From the NCBI GenBank assembly GCA_003427395.1, contig BFEA01000808.1, positions 411,892 to 438,482 on the forward strand: a DNA stretch of 26,591 nt. Reading direction: 5' to 3'. This document shows positions 1 to 10,600 of this stretch, piece by piece. This DNA comes from Chara braunii (Eukaryota > Streptophyta > Charophyceae > Charales > Characeae). The translations under genes and the position numbers were made by a program. Below the pieces are notes generated by a model, which saw only the letters and a program-made list of their open reading frames with translations, was not told where the DNA came from and made no database searches. How positions within the stretch are numbered: the stretch's first letter is position 1; every line of letters begins with the position of its first letter.

Positions 1-1828
1 CCTCTGCCCCTTGCACGGGCTGGCCAACCGGGACCTGGGCGGCCCGGCTGGTAGCCTAGTTTAAAAGACATAATTAAAAAAAAAAAATGGTGAGGAGGTT
101 GACGTTTGAAAGTACTGCAAAAGGGGGTCTCATTCTACAGTTGTTTGCACTTATCCACAAACACGACCAGGTTCACACACTTATTCCAATCGTTCGTCTT
201 GCATAGTTGGCCGTCTTGGATGGTTGGTGGGCAACGCCCAAGAAGTTGTAAGCGGTGGCTGCCGCGAGGGAGTCCGTTAGTTTGCCCGACGGGACTCGGG
301 ACTGGCTAGTGACGGTCTCATTCTACATACGAGCTGATTTTCCTACGTTGCTGTAAGAGATGAAGTACTCGAGGGGATTACTATTGAACCCAAATAAAGA
401 GCACGGTCGATACCACCGACTTCTAGTACTTGTGTGTTTTTTTGGGGGGGGTTCGACAGCCACCAATCAAAAAGAGACTTGTTATATTTCTCTTCCCCAA
501 ATCCTTTTATTCACAACATACAAATCGATCTGAAAAAGATCATTTGCATATTCTTCTTTTTTTTTCTTTTTTTTTTAATTTCCCTTCAGTAGCTCACATG
601 AATTTTGTCACTATTGGCATGTTTAGTCGGGCGGCCGTTAGGTCACCTATAATTGTACAAAGACGCACGTGGCCATATTTCGTGTGTAGGGCATGGGACT
701 CGTCACAATCCCGCGAGGGAAGAGAAAACATAGCATTTTCCAAAAGCGCTGACACTGACGTTTACCGAGTTGAGCCCGTTCTGGCGAATTGGAGTATAAC
801 AACTTTGAAATATACAAACGTCTTGATTTTGCTGCCCTCAGATTTCGATGCAGCAACGGCTGGCGGATGTCCCACAGATGTCCCACAGGTGTCGCCGTGG
901 GACAATATACCTTACTTGGTTGCTAGTGGAACCGTGCTCCAGAAAAAAAAACTTGTGGCCACCCACAACATTTACTTCACCGACTAGACAGCCCATGCTG
1001 CAAAGCAGGGCAAACAATTAGGCCATTTATGGGGGGGGGGGGGGAACAGCAGTAGGAGTATAGAAATTTGATATTCGTAGGCAGTGCGCCTATGGTCGCC
1101 TATACAGGCTCTCTGACAGTGTGTGTGGCATATGGAAAAGAAAGGCTTGTTCAGCCTCCGAGCTAGTTGTGGTAATATACGCAGTTCCTCATTAGGAAAA
1201 AAAAAAAAAAAAGAAAGCCTTGTAGGCCAGAGGTGATTACTACTTCGAGAATGTGCACACGGACTGGTCCAGTTGGCATGGTCCCTGATGCTATCGGCTG
1301 TCACCTAGCCGGTATCGCCCACGTGCAGGTCGGGAGGCGCCCCCACATGTTCTCTCGTCAACACGGTTCTGGCTGCTACGGGGTTCCCCGTATGCCTACA
1401 ATAGGAGTTACTGTAGCGGTGGGTAGGTAGTGTGAGGTGAAGGGTAGTGTGAGGTGAAATTGAGAGAAGAATATAGCTTTTTAGAAAAGAATCCGTTTAT
1501 TTTGGATTGTTCGTCGGGTGATCTTATACAGACATTCCATGATTTATGGCTCCTGGGGTCCTTCAACATACCATTGCACGCAATGAAAGGTGCCCAGCAG
1601 ACACCCCTCGCAGTTGAGGGGGAGAGTGCTGCGAAGGAGGGCAGAGAGGACCTCCTGTAGAGGCGAGTGTTTTTTCCTAGTTTCGCTAGGGAGATCTTTT
1701 CGACCTTGATTCTTTGGGGCATGACTCAAATGCACAAGCGAAGGAAGACCAAGATCACCAACCTTGAAAGGCCCAGCCCAATGCCGTCTATCGTATGCAA
1801 GCAGCCTGTGATGCGCAAGCTTACACCC
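1..1828. other. Left flank, no recognisable gene
   Basis: No open frame in this stretch has convincing protein-like composition or a motif I recognise. It holds simple homopolymer runs (poly-T near 556-577, poly-G near 1031-1043, poly-A near 1199-1212), a 14-bp direct repeat (GGTCTCATTCTACA at 126-139 and 314-327) and a 16-bp tandem duplication (1426-1441 and 1443-1458). Bases about 145-215 loosely resemble, in inverted orientation, the tandem repeat unit near 16690-16760, so part of this flank may itself be old repeat. Confidence 0.5.
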
Positions 1829-2194
1829 CGCGCGCCATCCCGTACCTGCGAACACTGATCAGAGTAAATGGGGGTGCGGCCGAGGATATTTGGCCGGTGG
1901 GGTTGAATCACCCGGGCGGAACGGGGGACTCACGTTTCGTACTGAGGCGGGTCTTGAATTTGGGCCGTCGTCAATGGCAAAAAGGAAAAGAGGTTATTTC
2001 GAAATGACAGGTTCTGTCCGGTTTTCAAAAACTTACGCTCGTCCCAGGGGGTGCAAACGACGCGCTACTGGACCGACCATTTACAAAACAAGAAGCGAAA
2101 GGAAAAGAACCAGGGGGAAGAGGAATTCATCGCTCCTTCCGTGCTAGGTTCATGCTAACTCGGTGGTAGAAGCCCCACGGGGACGGAGTTTTCA

Positions 2195-2553
2195 GGCCTC
2201 GGTGTTGAATTCGTCGAGTCTGCATAGTGTATTGGTGCAGTGTCGCTTAGTGTAAGCTAGTGTAAGCGTCGTCGGGGGAACCCAGGTCCGGAAATTAGCC
2301 GGGAGCTCGCCCGCGTTGTGGGAGTGTTCTGGAAATCGAGCCACACTTTCGTATTCCAGGACTTTTCTTCGCCAGGAATGGCCTCAGTGTTGAATTCATC
2401 GAGCCCGTGTGGGCATCCTGGTGCCGCGTCGCTTGGTGTAAGCGTCGCCAGGAACCCAGGTCCGGAAGTTAGCTGGGAGCGCGCCCGCATTGTGGGAGAG
2501 TTCTGGGAATTGAGCCGCACTTTCGTATCCCATGACTTATCTTCGCTAGGAAC
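2195..2553. repeat. Tandem duplication private to the 3' LTR
   Basis: Two head-to-tail copies of a 175-185 bp unit (2195-2379 and 2380-2553) share GGCCTC.GTGTTGAATTC, AGGTCCGGAA.TTAGC and CACTTTCGTAT. The first copy is longer because TAGTGTAAGC is itself doubled inside it. The other LTR has a single copy (about 13387-13551), so the duplication arose after insertion or in a source element unlike the other LTR. Confidence 0.85.
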
Positions 2554-2696
2554 ACGAATGTCCCAAGCGATACCAACGACAATTAAACCGAGGCTGCCAC
2601 GTGGCGTGGGCCGCGGAGGGCATGATCAAGGGAGGGGAAGAGAACCGATCAATCATCATAAACCCACTCCCTTCTATGTGGCAGGCCCCAACGGGG

Positions 2697-2703
2697 TTAT
2701 ATA
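2697..2703 (-). promoter_or_regulatory. Candidate TATA box of the LTR promoter
   Basis: On the minus strand this reads TATATAA, about 660 bp into the LTR. The partner LTR has TGTATAA at the matching place (13718-13724). A GC-rich conserved stretch follows downstream. This is where a U3/R promoter would be expected for a minus-strand element; the assignment is by position and motif only. Confidence 0.45.
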
Positions 2704-2893
2704 GATGAGGCTGCTCGGTTCGCCGCAGAGTGTTTCATACATCTGCATCGCGGTACATACTATCGCCGTCTGAGATCCGGAAGGACAGTAGCACGCTGCG
2801 ATGGAGCGATGGGAAGGTTGAACACGGACAATGGCCCGCACGAAAGTTTGTCAAGATGAATGCAGACTCCATGCAAAGATCAATGGAACTCGC

Positions 2894-2914
2894 CTCACTC
2901 TCTCTCACTCTCTC

Positions 2915-2977
<63 letters not shown>
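2894..2977. repeat. (CT)n microsatellite in the 3' LTR
   Basis: About 84 bp of near-perfect CT dinucleotides, GA on the coding strand of the element, lying roughly 190 bp upstream of the candidate TATA box. The matching position in the other LTR carries a CT run of about 72 bp. Confidence 0.95.
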
Positions 2978-2980
<3 letters not shown>

Positions 2981-3359
2981 TGCGTCAATGAATGCGGGTT
3001 CAGGGATTCGGCGTCGTAATCGCTGTTAGTTAGCAGGACGAATGTGATCTCGATCGAGTCGCGGAGATATCAGTCGCGTCGTGGGGACGAGGGTGACTGA
3101 TCTCCCCGGTTATCGAATGTGAGTCATGGGGCGACACCAGCCCAATTGATCCGGACCCTCTGCATGCGCGAAGAGAGGGGAGGGAAAGAGTTTAGCGCCG
3201 ATCCCCCCGCATACACGCGTCGCCAGGATTGAAATGGTGTACGAGGAAGGGAGGGAAATCTAACACACTCATGCATCCATGTAGATGGTCGACATCCAAC
3301 GCTCCCTAGAATTGCGCGTGTAAGCGCCCACACATCTGCCCATTCATCTATCTTGGACA

Positions 3360-4634
3360 GTGAGACATTCAACATCCATAGACTCTCGCACCACATCATG
3401 CACATAATAGAATACCCATATTTTGGGACTTCACACACATCACACTTGGACAAAGCAGCGATGGAGATAAAAAGGGAGTCCCTCACTATTTAAAATTTCT
3501 CATACTACGGCTGGCCTCCTAGGGCACAGCCTTCAATCACTCTGAACCTCTGCCAACCCTAGCTACAAGGCCCTGCTGCTGGCGGCGTTCGATCTCCACC
3601 ACCGCTCCGTCACTCCGACTGTCTTACCCCAAGTCTAGCTAAGCCCGTCCGATGTCTTCACTCCACCCGTCCTTGGGCACGTAAAGCCTTTTCGATGCCG
3701 CGAACCTCGTACGTAGCTCACGCAACATTGCAGCCGAGATCAAAGAGGTGGAGAGAACGGGATTGCGATAATTTATAGTGTGGAAGGCGGTGGGGTGCCA
3801 GCACGAGGTGCAGATAGCAAGGGGTGTAGATGAGTAGGATAAAAAAAGGGCCAATATTCTAGAGGATCAAAAGAGGCGGGTCGAAAGTTCCGTGTAATTG
3901 GGGTGGTCGTTCAAGTGGTGTATGCTTTCCGTTTTCACCACATTGGTCGACCATCCCAACTACACAGCCAATCCCTTGCGATGATGGGTAAGGGGAGGAT
4001 CGGACTTTGCTTGTGGAAAGACGAAGAGGCATGCAGGAAGGGAGCGCGCACCAAGAAGGGAAGATGGTGCGGAGATGCAAAGCAGGGGAATGGGTTTACA
4101 CGGTGTGCAAAAAATTGATAAACAGCCGCACGAGGGGTATTACAAAAGAAATCAAAATTTTCAGCCCCACTAATTCGTAACCGTTTCTTGGATTTCTCGG
4201 CACGTTTGCTAACCGTCCGTGCGGAAAAGTCATCAGGGGCAGTTATGAAACATATAAGTTTATGTTTCGTCCCCCATTTTCAAGTAAAAAGAAAATAGAC
4301 CCTACTTTTTTCGATTAACCAAAACCTATGCTTAGAGGCTTATTTGGGATTATCCCCTAAGGGTATAGAAAGCTACTGAGTACAGATCCTGACTTGTCAC
4401 ATTTGTGATGCGTAGACTCCGTAGAGGGTTCAGAAAAATTAGCAGTTTCCCGACTGCGGTTTATGTGATCCGGGTGGCCCCTTCATCGTTAGCTGGCCCA
4501 GATCATCTCCTAATCTATTCTCGGTGCATCCCGCACCATTGTCGACACACAATCGGGTGGCCACTCCATCGTCAACTGGCCCGATCGGTAACCAACCTTT
4601 TTTTTTTTTTTTTTTTTTCAATATACAACGCGTG
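3360..4634. other. Non-coding 3' internal region of the gypsy element
   Basis: No coding signal was seen between the extra ORF and the 3' LTR. Bases 4090-4400 are AT-richer than their surroundings and contain a perfect 8-bp hairpin (GAAACATA 4247-4254 with TATGTTTC 4261-4268). A 33-bp near-duplicate (CGGGTGGCC..TTCATCGT at 4471-4504 and its variant at 4554-4586) is followed by a poly-T run ending near 4618. The expected polypurine tract beside the LTR is not visible. Confidence 0.4.
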
Positions 4635-6552
4635 TTAACGCACGACCTGTTTGATCAAGAAGAAAGATAGGGGGGAAGGTTCAAAGGAAATGATCGCTTT
4701 CAGGATTGAGAGGGGGAGGGAGTGAGGGAAGGAAGGCTGCCAGCGCCGGGGTCGTCGGCGCCTCCACTTCATTGAAGTGGTCTTGGACGAAGGAGGATTC
4801 AAGAAAAGCCCCGACACGAGTGATAGTACACGAGGCGCCAGATCTGCGATGACCCGAATGATCCGCTGCTGCACACTACGGTTCCCGGGGTGGGTCTTTG
4901 TGTACGAAGGTCGCTCCCTCCTAAGCATTGCAAGGATGAGGAAGTGGTACATCACATTTGGTCGCCTCGTGGCCTCGTAGATAACAATCCCCGTCATTTT
5001 GGCTGCCACGCATCCCTCAAACAAGGGTTGTAAGAACGACACCCATGCATGATCAGGGTGCAGGGCCCCCTCGATCGCATCGAGCCGGTCGTGTGGATGC
5101 TCCTGCTCGGAGGAACTACTAATATCAATGATTGTGGCACTCCTGGGTGACGGGTGGAAGCGGAATGGTCCTGCGAGGATGGGGGGTCGGGATGCTGGAT
5201 ATGGTACTCATCCCATTCCTCCTCCTCCTGCTGGTGTGGAAGGGCTGGCTGCATCAAGATTAAGGTCGGGGAGGAACGGTAGTGGCGGTCTGCTCCGGGT
5301 GGCTCACACGTGTCCGAGATCCGTTCGCCCCGACTCCTTCCCCCGACAATCAGCGTGGCTTTACATTTTGGTACGGGATCGGGCTCTTGTGCTGGCGCCG
5401 GCTGAAGTACTTCTTCTCCCGGTCCCACTCGACTTCCTTGCGCTTTCAGCGATGCCTGCCGACGCCTCTTCTTGATAACCTTCCTCTGCGCCTTCAATGG
5501 TGCTGGTCTTGGATAGGACGAGGGGGGCTACAACTGCTTCTCGAAGTTGAAATCTATCACTCTCTCTTCCGTCTGCGCAAGGTAATCTGGTATGACAACG
5601 GCGTGGTACGATCGTCTCGGGGTTGACGCCGTCTGCATCCGGATTTGAAGGTCGCCTTCTTCAATGGCGATCACCTACGCGATGGACAACAACTCAATAT
5701 GGATGAGCTCTAACAGTCTTGGCTTATCTGTCCGGATCTTCCCGAACGGGTACAATGCCATTGTCCCTTGGTTTAGCGTCAGTGTGGGCTTCGTAATAAG
5801 TAGTACACCAACAGTTGCTCGTTGACGTCGTGCTCCTTGTGTTCGACGTAAAACGGGAACGTGCCCAACACCACGGATCGGTAGAGTGCCCGATGTGATT
5901 CCCACGTGTCTTCATCTGTGAACGACAATAACTCCACGTCGACCAGCTCCACCAGGTACTCTGAGAAGTGGGGCATAGGATAAGGGTTATCCGTGAGCTG
6001 ATAGCGAAGGGCGGTGTAGGAGAAGAAGGGAGGCATTTAGCATGGAGGTGGGACAACTTGGATGTTAAGCAGGGGGAAAGAGTGTGGGTTTCCGCCTGGC
6101 TCCCGTCGAAGCAACGACTCGTAAGCCGTGAAGCGATGGCATGCGCGTTCCTGCATCCATGCCACCGATCGAGCCGCCTGAACAGCGTATTCCCCCATAA
6201 ACTTCCTCATTGGCTCCCTTATACGATCCTCCAAGAGCGTCAAGTCACCGATGAACGTGGCGACGCTGTGCACGAAGTTGACAGCCACTCAAAGCGAGCG
6301 GAATTCAATAAACACTCGCGTTGAGTCCCCACCTTGCAGATGCGTTACATCTATGTACACCCCCGCATACGTCAACGGCTCACATAAGAGCGAATACACA
6401 GCGAGATCCACGATGCTTGGTCCTGGTACACGTACCTGCTAGGTATCGTAGCGCATCTTCTGATTGTCGTTGAACTTGTGCCACAACACGTGCACCTCGA
6501 TCGGCGCTTGGAAGTGCTCAACTGGCTCCTGCTCATGCTCGTGATGACTCAT
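4635..6552 (-). pseudogene. Extra ORF of unknown function downstream of integrase (broken)
   Basis: Long protein-like minus-strand reading, about 640 codons, on the same strand as pol and between integrase and the 3' LTR. A plausible start is the ATG at 6552-6550 (MSHHEHEQEP). The first frame runs to about 5780 through in-frame stops at 6441-6439 (TAG), 6291-6289 (TGA) and 6039-6037 (TAA). A frameshift near 5780 moves it to a frame with TAG stops at 5677-5675 and 5530-5528, and another near 5160 leads into a frame open to 4635. Visible features: an N-terminal half rich in hydrophobic and aromatic residues, with acidic stretches (FTDEDTWESH); a basic KKRRRQ cluster that could be nuclear-targeting; a Pro/Gln-rich linker; an acidic QEEEEWDEY patch; and a C-terminal part (AWVSFLQPLFEGC onward) ending in an Arg-rich run. 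I saw no transmembrane segment, signal peptide or known catalytic motif. Some plant gypsy lineages carry additional ORFs here, but I do not recognise this protein. Confidence 0.6.
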
Positions 6553-6980
6553 TCTGTGTGATCGAGACTTGAGGGGAGAGGGGTGAAGCAGATCGATGAG
6601 AGGAAGCAGAAGAGGAGGAGGAATCAGAAGGGGATGGCGTAGCCGAGACAAGGGTCCGATCGTGGTTCAGTGATGGTCGAAATGAATGAAGGGCAGCAAC
6701 GTGGCGAGTCAGAGGCATAGCCTGCGTGCTGTGTCTTGGGGCGAGCTTCTAGAGTGCTGGCCTTGTGCGCCAACTCGTCACCTCGTATTAAATGCCAGTG
6801 TAGCGAGATGGATCTTGGAGGAGCGTGCAAATTTCTGAACCTGCAGCAAATCCCCGACTTTATAGTGGGGCAATGGGCCCGCTGATGCATGTCGATTCTC
6901 ATGATCCCGGATTTGTCTTTGATGTGTCAGATCCATGGCCCTCTATCGCCTTTGGGCCAACGTGGGGTAGGTCCTAGCCA
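6553..6980 (-). other. Degraded integrase C-terminal region and spacer
   Basis: Short protein-like pieces appear on the minus strand (for example YKVGDLLQVQKFA near 6850), which may be remains of the C-terminal DNA-binding part of integrase. They are interrupted by stops and frameshifts. A Ser-rich open stretch (6718-6533) lies just before the extra ORF. No chromodomain could be recognised, so the chromovirus assignment is not supported from this end. Confidence 0.35.
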
Positions 6981-8014
6981 TCAAGTCCATGTAATGTTGA
7001 GCCTTGTCACGGTGTTGTGTCCTTGTCGAGGTGACAGCTGGACCTGGGGGACACTGTTGGTTCTCAACTGGAATGGGCACACCTCGGTACTACCATGGGG
7101 GGTAGCCCGATAGACGGCCAAGATGTGATCGACTATGACGGGTGAGGGCCTGGTATCTCCCGCGGTTATATTTGTTCTAAAGGTAATCTTAATCATACGG
7201 TTGGCATTCTCTACTAGCCCATTGGCCTGTGACCAGTGTCCCGGGGAGTACGGAACCCGAATGTCACCCGTATGAGATGTCGTTCCACTTCCCCTTGGAA
7301 TTCCGATCCATTATCCATATGTACTTCTTCTACGTCCAGGTGCATACAAAAGAAACGGTTTATGTACCAGCCTACCTCTAGAGAGTTCCGACTAGTCATG
7401 GGATAGGTCTCGATCCACTTTAAAAAATCAGCGACGACCACTAAGAGGACGTTTAACTCACCTTGATCGAGGAGACCCTTTGGTACATTGATATACGTCG
7501 TGTCGATGGTAATTCGCTGAAAGGGGCGTTGTACTCTAGTTGACACCATTGTCTGGGGCATTTCAACCGGCACCTTATCCGTCGCGCAGGCCGAGCAATA
7601 ATGGACGATTTCTTTAACATCTTCCCAAATTCCCGACCAGTACCATCCGTTTTTCTCAATGACCTTTTCCGTGTACTCGACTGCGAAATGGACCACATCC
7701 TCTTCGTGTGCTGCTCGTGTCCAATCGAACCTAGCAAAAGGGTGTGGACCTGTCAGCCAACTAGACTCGCTATTGTCATTGTCTTTTCTTTTCTATAAGG
7801 TGGATTCTTGCCAGCGATAAGCACGAGCTCGCTCCGTTACTTGTCGACATTCCGCCTTGGTAAGCTTCGTCAACGGATCCCCTTTTAATCTCCGTAGCAG
7901 TAGGAGATCCGTCCTGACTTCTGCTTTGTGGACATTTGGTGAAAATCCGTCCTTAGTCATTCTAAGTATCGTTTCTCCGTGAGTACTACTTGGTTCGGTC
8001 GGCAGTCGGGACAT
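6981..8014 (-). pseudogene. Ty3/gypsy integrase (broken)
   Basis: Integrase inserts retrotransposon cDNA into the genome. The N-terminal part (8014-7793) is followed by a zinc-binding region with a CSAC pair preceded by candidate His residues (HEEDVVH). The catalytic core is in 7696-7214. The first acidic residue is in ITIDTTY and the second in VHMDNGSEF. The third lies in GLVENANRM, reached only after a frameshift near 7260, so the D,D,E set is present but split. The reading continues (MIKITFRTN.., 7196-6981) into C-terminal core sequence with YRATPHGSTEVCPF. At least two frame changes and stops make it non-functional. It follows RNase H in the order RT-RNase H-integrase, which defines Ty3/gypsy rather than copia elements. 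Confidence 0.85.
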
Positions 8015-8029
8015 ACGCCCTCCTCCTCG

Positions 8030-9030
8030 CTCTGGTACCTAATATATTCCAGGCGACTGGAAGCTCAAGCGTTTCGCTTGGGATCTAATCAACACTTCGT
8101 GCCTCCAGGCTCAGGCTTGATGTATCGAAGTGTAGGTACTTGACCTAACGTATTGGGACATCCTGACAATTATATACCTGCAAATCCTATGTCAAGTGCC
8201 AGAATTATATTTTTTACCTATTTATGCAATTCTTCGTAGTATACTGAATAAATTAGGAGGCGGTGCTGCAATAGGTCTTGTCTTTGTTTCACTATTTGCT
8301 TTACCTTTTATTAACACTTTATATGTACGAAGTTCAACTTTTAGACCCATTCATTAAAAACTTGTCTGAAGTGCACGCATCTTACCATAATTCTTAGAAA
8401 GCGAGACCTTGTAAATCCTGGAATCTGAAGACAAAACTCTCGACTGAAGTCCAAGGAATTTTGCCCCAGTAATCCGTTTGAGCGTTTAAATCCGGACGAT
8501 GCACCATTGGCTACACGGTATCCATGAGATGAGACTAGGCCCTACTGGGTGCGAATCACCCCTATCGGGTTTCATAGGCAGGGTGCAGAAGAAGCAGATG
8601 TTCTCAGATGAGTTAGAGGGAGAGCAGGGTACACGATCCTCGACCTGTGATGGATCGCCTAGATACAAGAACGCGTCCGCCAAGAAGCGGAACTCTACCA
8701 AAGAAAAAGAAAACCCGAGTAGTTTAGGATAAAGAGCAAGCTCCATGCTAAATCCATGTGATGCAACCTAGGATGTAAAATGTCACAAAAAACAGCAATG
8801 TCACAACTAACAGCCNAAGTGAAAGCAGAAGCAACTAACTAATATANATGTCNTAGGAAAGCAGAAAGTAAGGACAACTAAATCCTAGAATTTTGGATGC
8901 AGTAGCCTCAGTCTGGAAACAACTGACTAGTGTATAAGTCCTAAGAACAGCAAAAGCAGAAACAACTAAATCCTAGAAATGTTAGAGGCAGCAACCTCAG
9001 TCTGAGAGTAACAGAACAAGGGGAAGACGA
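8030..9030. other. Probable insertion between RNase H and integrase
   Basis: Coding similarity to gypsy polyprotein stops near 9030 and resumes near 8014. The sequence between is AT-richer (especially 8160-8480), lacks protein-like frames on the element's strand and contains three Ns (8816, 8847, 8853). An 88-bp tandem repeat lies at its right side. A plus-strand frame (8499-8732) ends in a Lys-rich tail but has no recognised motif. No terminal repeats or target duplication were identified, so the inserted element's type is unknown. Confidence 0.45.
8855..9010. repeat. 88-bp tandem repeat in the inserted segment
   Basis: The 17-mer ACAACTAAATCCTAGAA at 8874-8890 recurs at 8962-8978, followed in both copies by a similar GCAG.AGCCTCAGTCTG / GCAGCAACCTCAGTCTG stretch. 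The spacing is 88 bp. A partial third unit may lie upstream around 8825. Confidence 0.8.
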
Positions 9031-9690
9031 AAGAAAAGTTTCCAATTTAGGGGAGATCGCCATCTCGTAACTCATGTCTTTGCGGAGGACATGTACTTCC
9101 CCGTAGCGAGGCTCTGTCGAGGGCAGAGCAGATTTCCATAGAATAAGCTGCTCGATCGAGGAACTCCCCCTTAGCGCCTGTGGGTGAGTTTGTCCATCCG
9201 CACTCCCTTGTTGCTTGGTGTCGCGATGGCAAAGGTCGAAATCGTAGCCCTGCGATCTCACAACCCACCTTCCTAAGGTCCCCGTGTAATCAGCGTTGTT
9301 TCGTAGTGACAACAACGGTTGATAAACCGTCACGAGCACAAATTTCTGACCGTAAAAATATGGTCGAAAATGATGAATTCCCCGCACCATAGCCAAGCAC
9401 TCGCCCTTGCACGCCTCGTAGTTTGCCTGCACCTGACTCGGTGTGTTCGAGGCGTACTCAATGACGCGTTCCTTTCCGTTTGCTCCTTACTGTATCAGCA
9501 CCGCCGATATCACTTGTGGTTGTCAGTCAGTGTGCAAGCCAAACAACTTTGTCGGATCCGGGCACGCCAAGATAGGCGCAGTGGTCAGGGCTTTTCTGAT
9601 CGCCGAAAAGCGGCCTCACATTCCGGCGTCCAAATCAGCTGGTCGTCCTTCTTCATGACAACAAGTGCGTCAGGGTCTTGGCGACACGTG
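9030..9690 (-). pseudogene. Ty3/gypsy RNase H domain (broken)
   Basis: RNase H removes the RNA strand of the RNA:DNA hybrid during reverse transcription. Recognisable pieces in order are LHTD near 9530, IEYAS.TPSQVQ, NYEACKGECLAMV, GIHHFRPYFYGQKFVL and TGTLGRWVVR..GYDFDLCHR. The usual TDHxPL motif, which supplies a catalytic Asp, reads TVYQPL here, so Asp and His are both changed. The N-terminal part is split among frames between 9430 and 9690, and the ADGLSR-type end is in another frame. It continues directly from RT in one polyprotein and is inactive. Confidence 0.8.
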
Positions 9691-10600
9691 CGAAGTTATG
9701 AATGAACCTTCGATAATAAGACGCCAACCCACAAAAGCTCGAACTTGAGTCAATGTGACCGGAGCGGGAGCCTCTTGAAGTGCTCCCACCTTCCTTGGAT
9801 CCGACTTCAGGCCATCCATCGTGACGATGTACTTCAAGAAAGATATTTCGGGTAGGAAGAACTCACTTTTCTCCAATGCCACTTTGAACCCCGCATCCTT
9901 CAACGCATGCAAGATCCACTCAACATGTTCTACATTATACCCGTGCGTTTTGGAAAAGACCAAAATATCATCCATATACACAGTCACGCAAACATTAATC
10001 AGGGGCTAGGTCAGGCAAATCTTGTTAACAAACTCCGCGAAGGCCATATTCGTGGCCTGTTGGAAGGTCGCAAGGGCGTTACATATTCCCATGGGACATT
10101 GAATCCACTCCCACACACCTTTGAATAGGATAAAGTTTGTTTTGGGTTTGTCTTCCGGTCGGACAACAACGTGGTGAAAACAGTGTCGGATATCGAACTT
10201 CGAGAAAACTCGGCCTGAACCGATTGCGTCCAAGAGATCGTCGATATGGGGCAGCGGATAGGCATCTTTGGTGGTAATAGCGTTAATTTTCCACAGTCGA
10301 TGCAAATGCGGACTGCCCCATTTTGTTTTGGCACGAGGACCACGGGGAACGACCAGGGACTGAGGGAGGGTTCTACCCATCCGAGACGCTCGAACTCCCG
10401 TACCCTGTCCAAGGCTGATTGTCGTTCCTTCACTGAATAGCGGTATGGTCTACAATGAATTGGGGCATGGTCCCCGATATTGACGTGTGCTTTATCAAAT
10501 GTGTTAACCCTATGTCGTTGTGTTGGATGCTAACCACTTCGGGGTAGGCTTGTAATACCACGAGGAGGCGGCGTCGGTACTTGGAGGGTACATGGGCGGG
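9690..10600 (-). pseudogene. Ty3/gypsy reverse transcriptase (broken)
   Basis: Copies element RNA into DNA. From the N-terminal side: an NDIGLTHLI lead-in with frames 10834-10430, then GWVEPSLSPWSFPVVLVPKQNG. After a frameshift comes AYPLPHIDDLLDAIG, FSKFDIRHCFHHV (motif A aspartate), ILFKGVWEWIQCPMGICNA (fingers/palm) and, after another frameshift near 10005, YMDDILVFSKT (motif C, both aspartates intact). The thumb and connection follow (SEFFLPEISFLKYIVT, and LASYYRRFIHNFARV in a shifted frame). The active-site residues survive although at least three frameshifts break the ORF. The wording is Ty3/gypsy, with no pararetroviral features seen. Confidence 0.9.

Larger units (their letters stand above)
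1829..3359 (-). repeat. 3' LTR of the Ty3/gypsy element
   Basis: This 1.5 kb block aligns along its length with 12870-14369 in the same orientation. Shared landmarks are the block starting at CGTACC (1841 and 12882), GGGTTGAATC, GGTTCATGCTAACTCGGTGG, the CT microsatellite and the final CATTCATCTATCTTGGA. Read on the minus strand it starts TGTCCAAG, the usual TG of an LTR. The other terminus is CG here and TG in the partner copy, compatible with one mutation of a TG..CA pair. Because coding runs on the minus strand, this copy is the downstream LTR. The copies differ by many substitutions and by private duplications, so insertion is old. Weak similarity may continue to about 3500 (AGGGAGTCC at 3473-3481 and 14416-14424), so the inner edge is uncertain. 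No target-site duplication or polypurine tract was found. Confidence 0.85.

Noticed and set aside
430-987. 185-codon plus-strand ORF
   Set aside because: It begins in a poly-T/G region, has no recognised domain and overlaps an opposite-strand ORF; the composition looks like chance.
2730-3029. ORFs encoding Ser-Leu repeats
   Set aside because: They are only the translated CT microsatellite of the LTR; the same applies to the ORFs at 13537-13995 and 13839-14110.
4247-4268. Hairpin GAAACATA/TATGTTTC as a terminator or RNA element
   Set aside because: Only 8 bp in AT-rich DNA with nothing nearby to give it a role.
8505-8565. A-box and B-box-like sequences (TGGCTACACGG, GGTGCGAATCA) suggesting a tRNA-derived SINE
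   Set aside because: Each has two mismatches to the consensus, no cloverleaf could be drawn and no tail follows.
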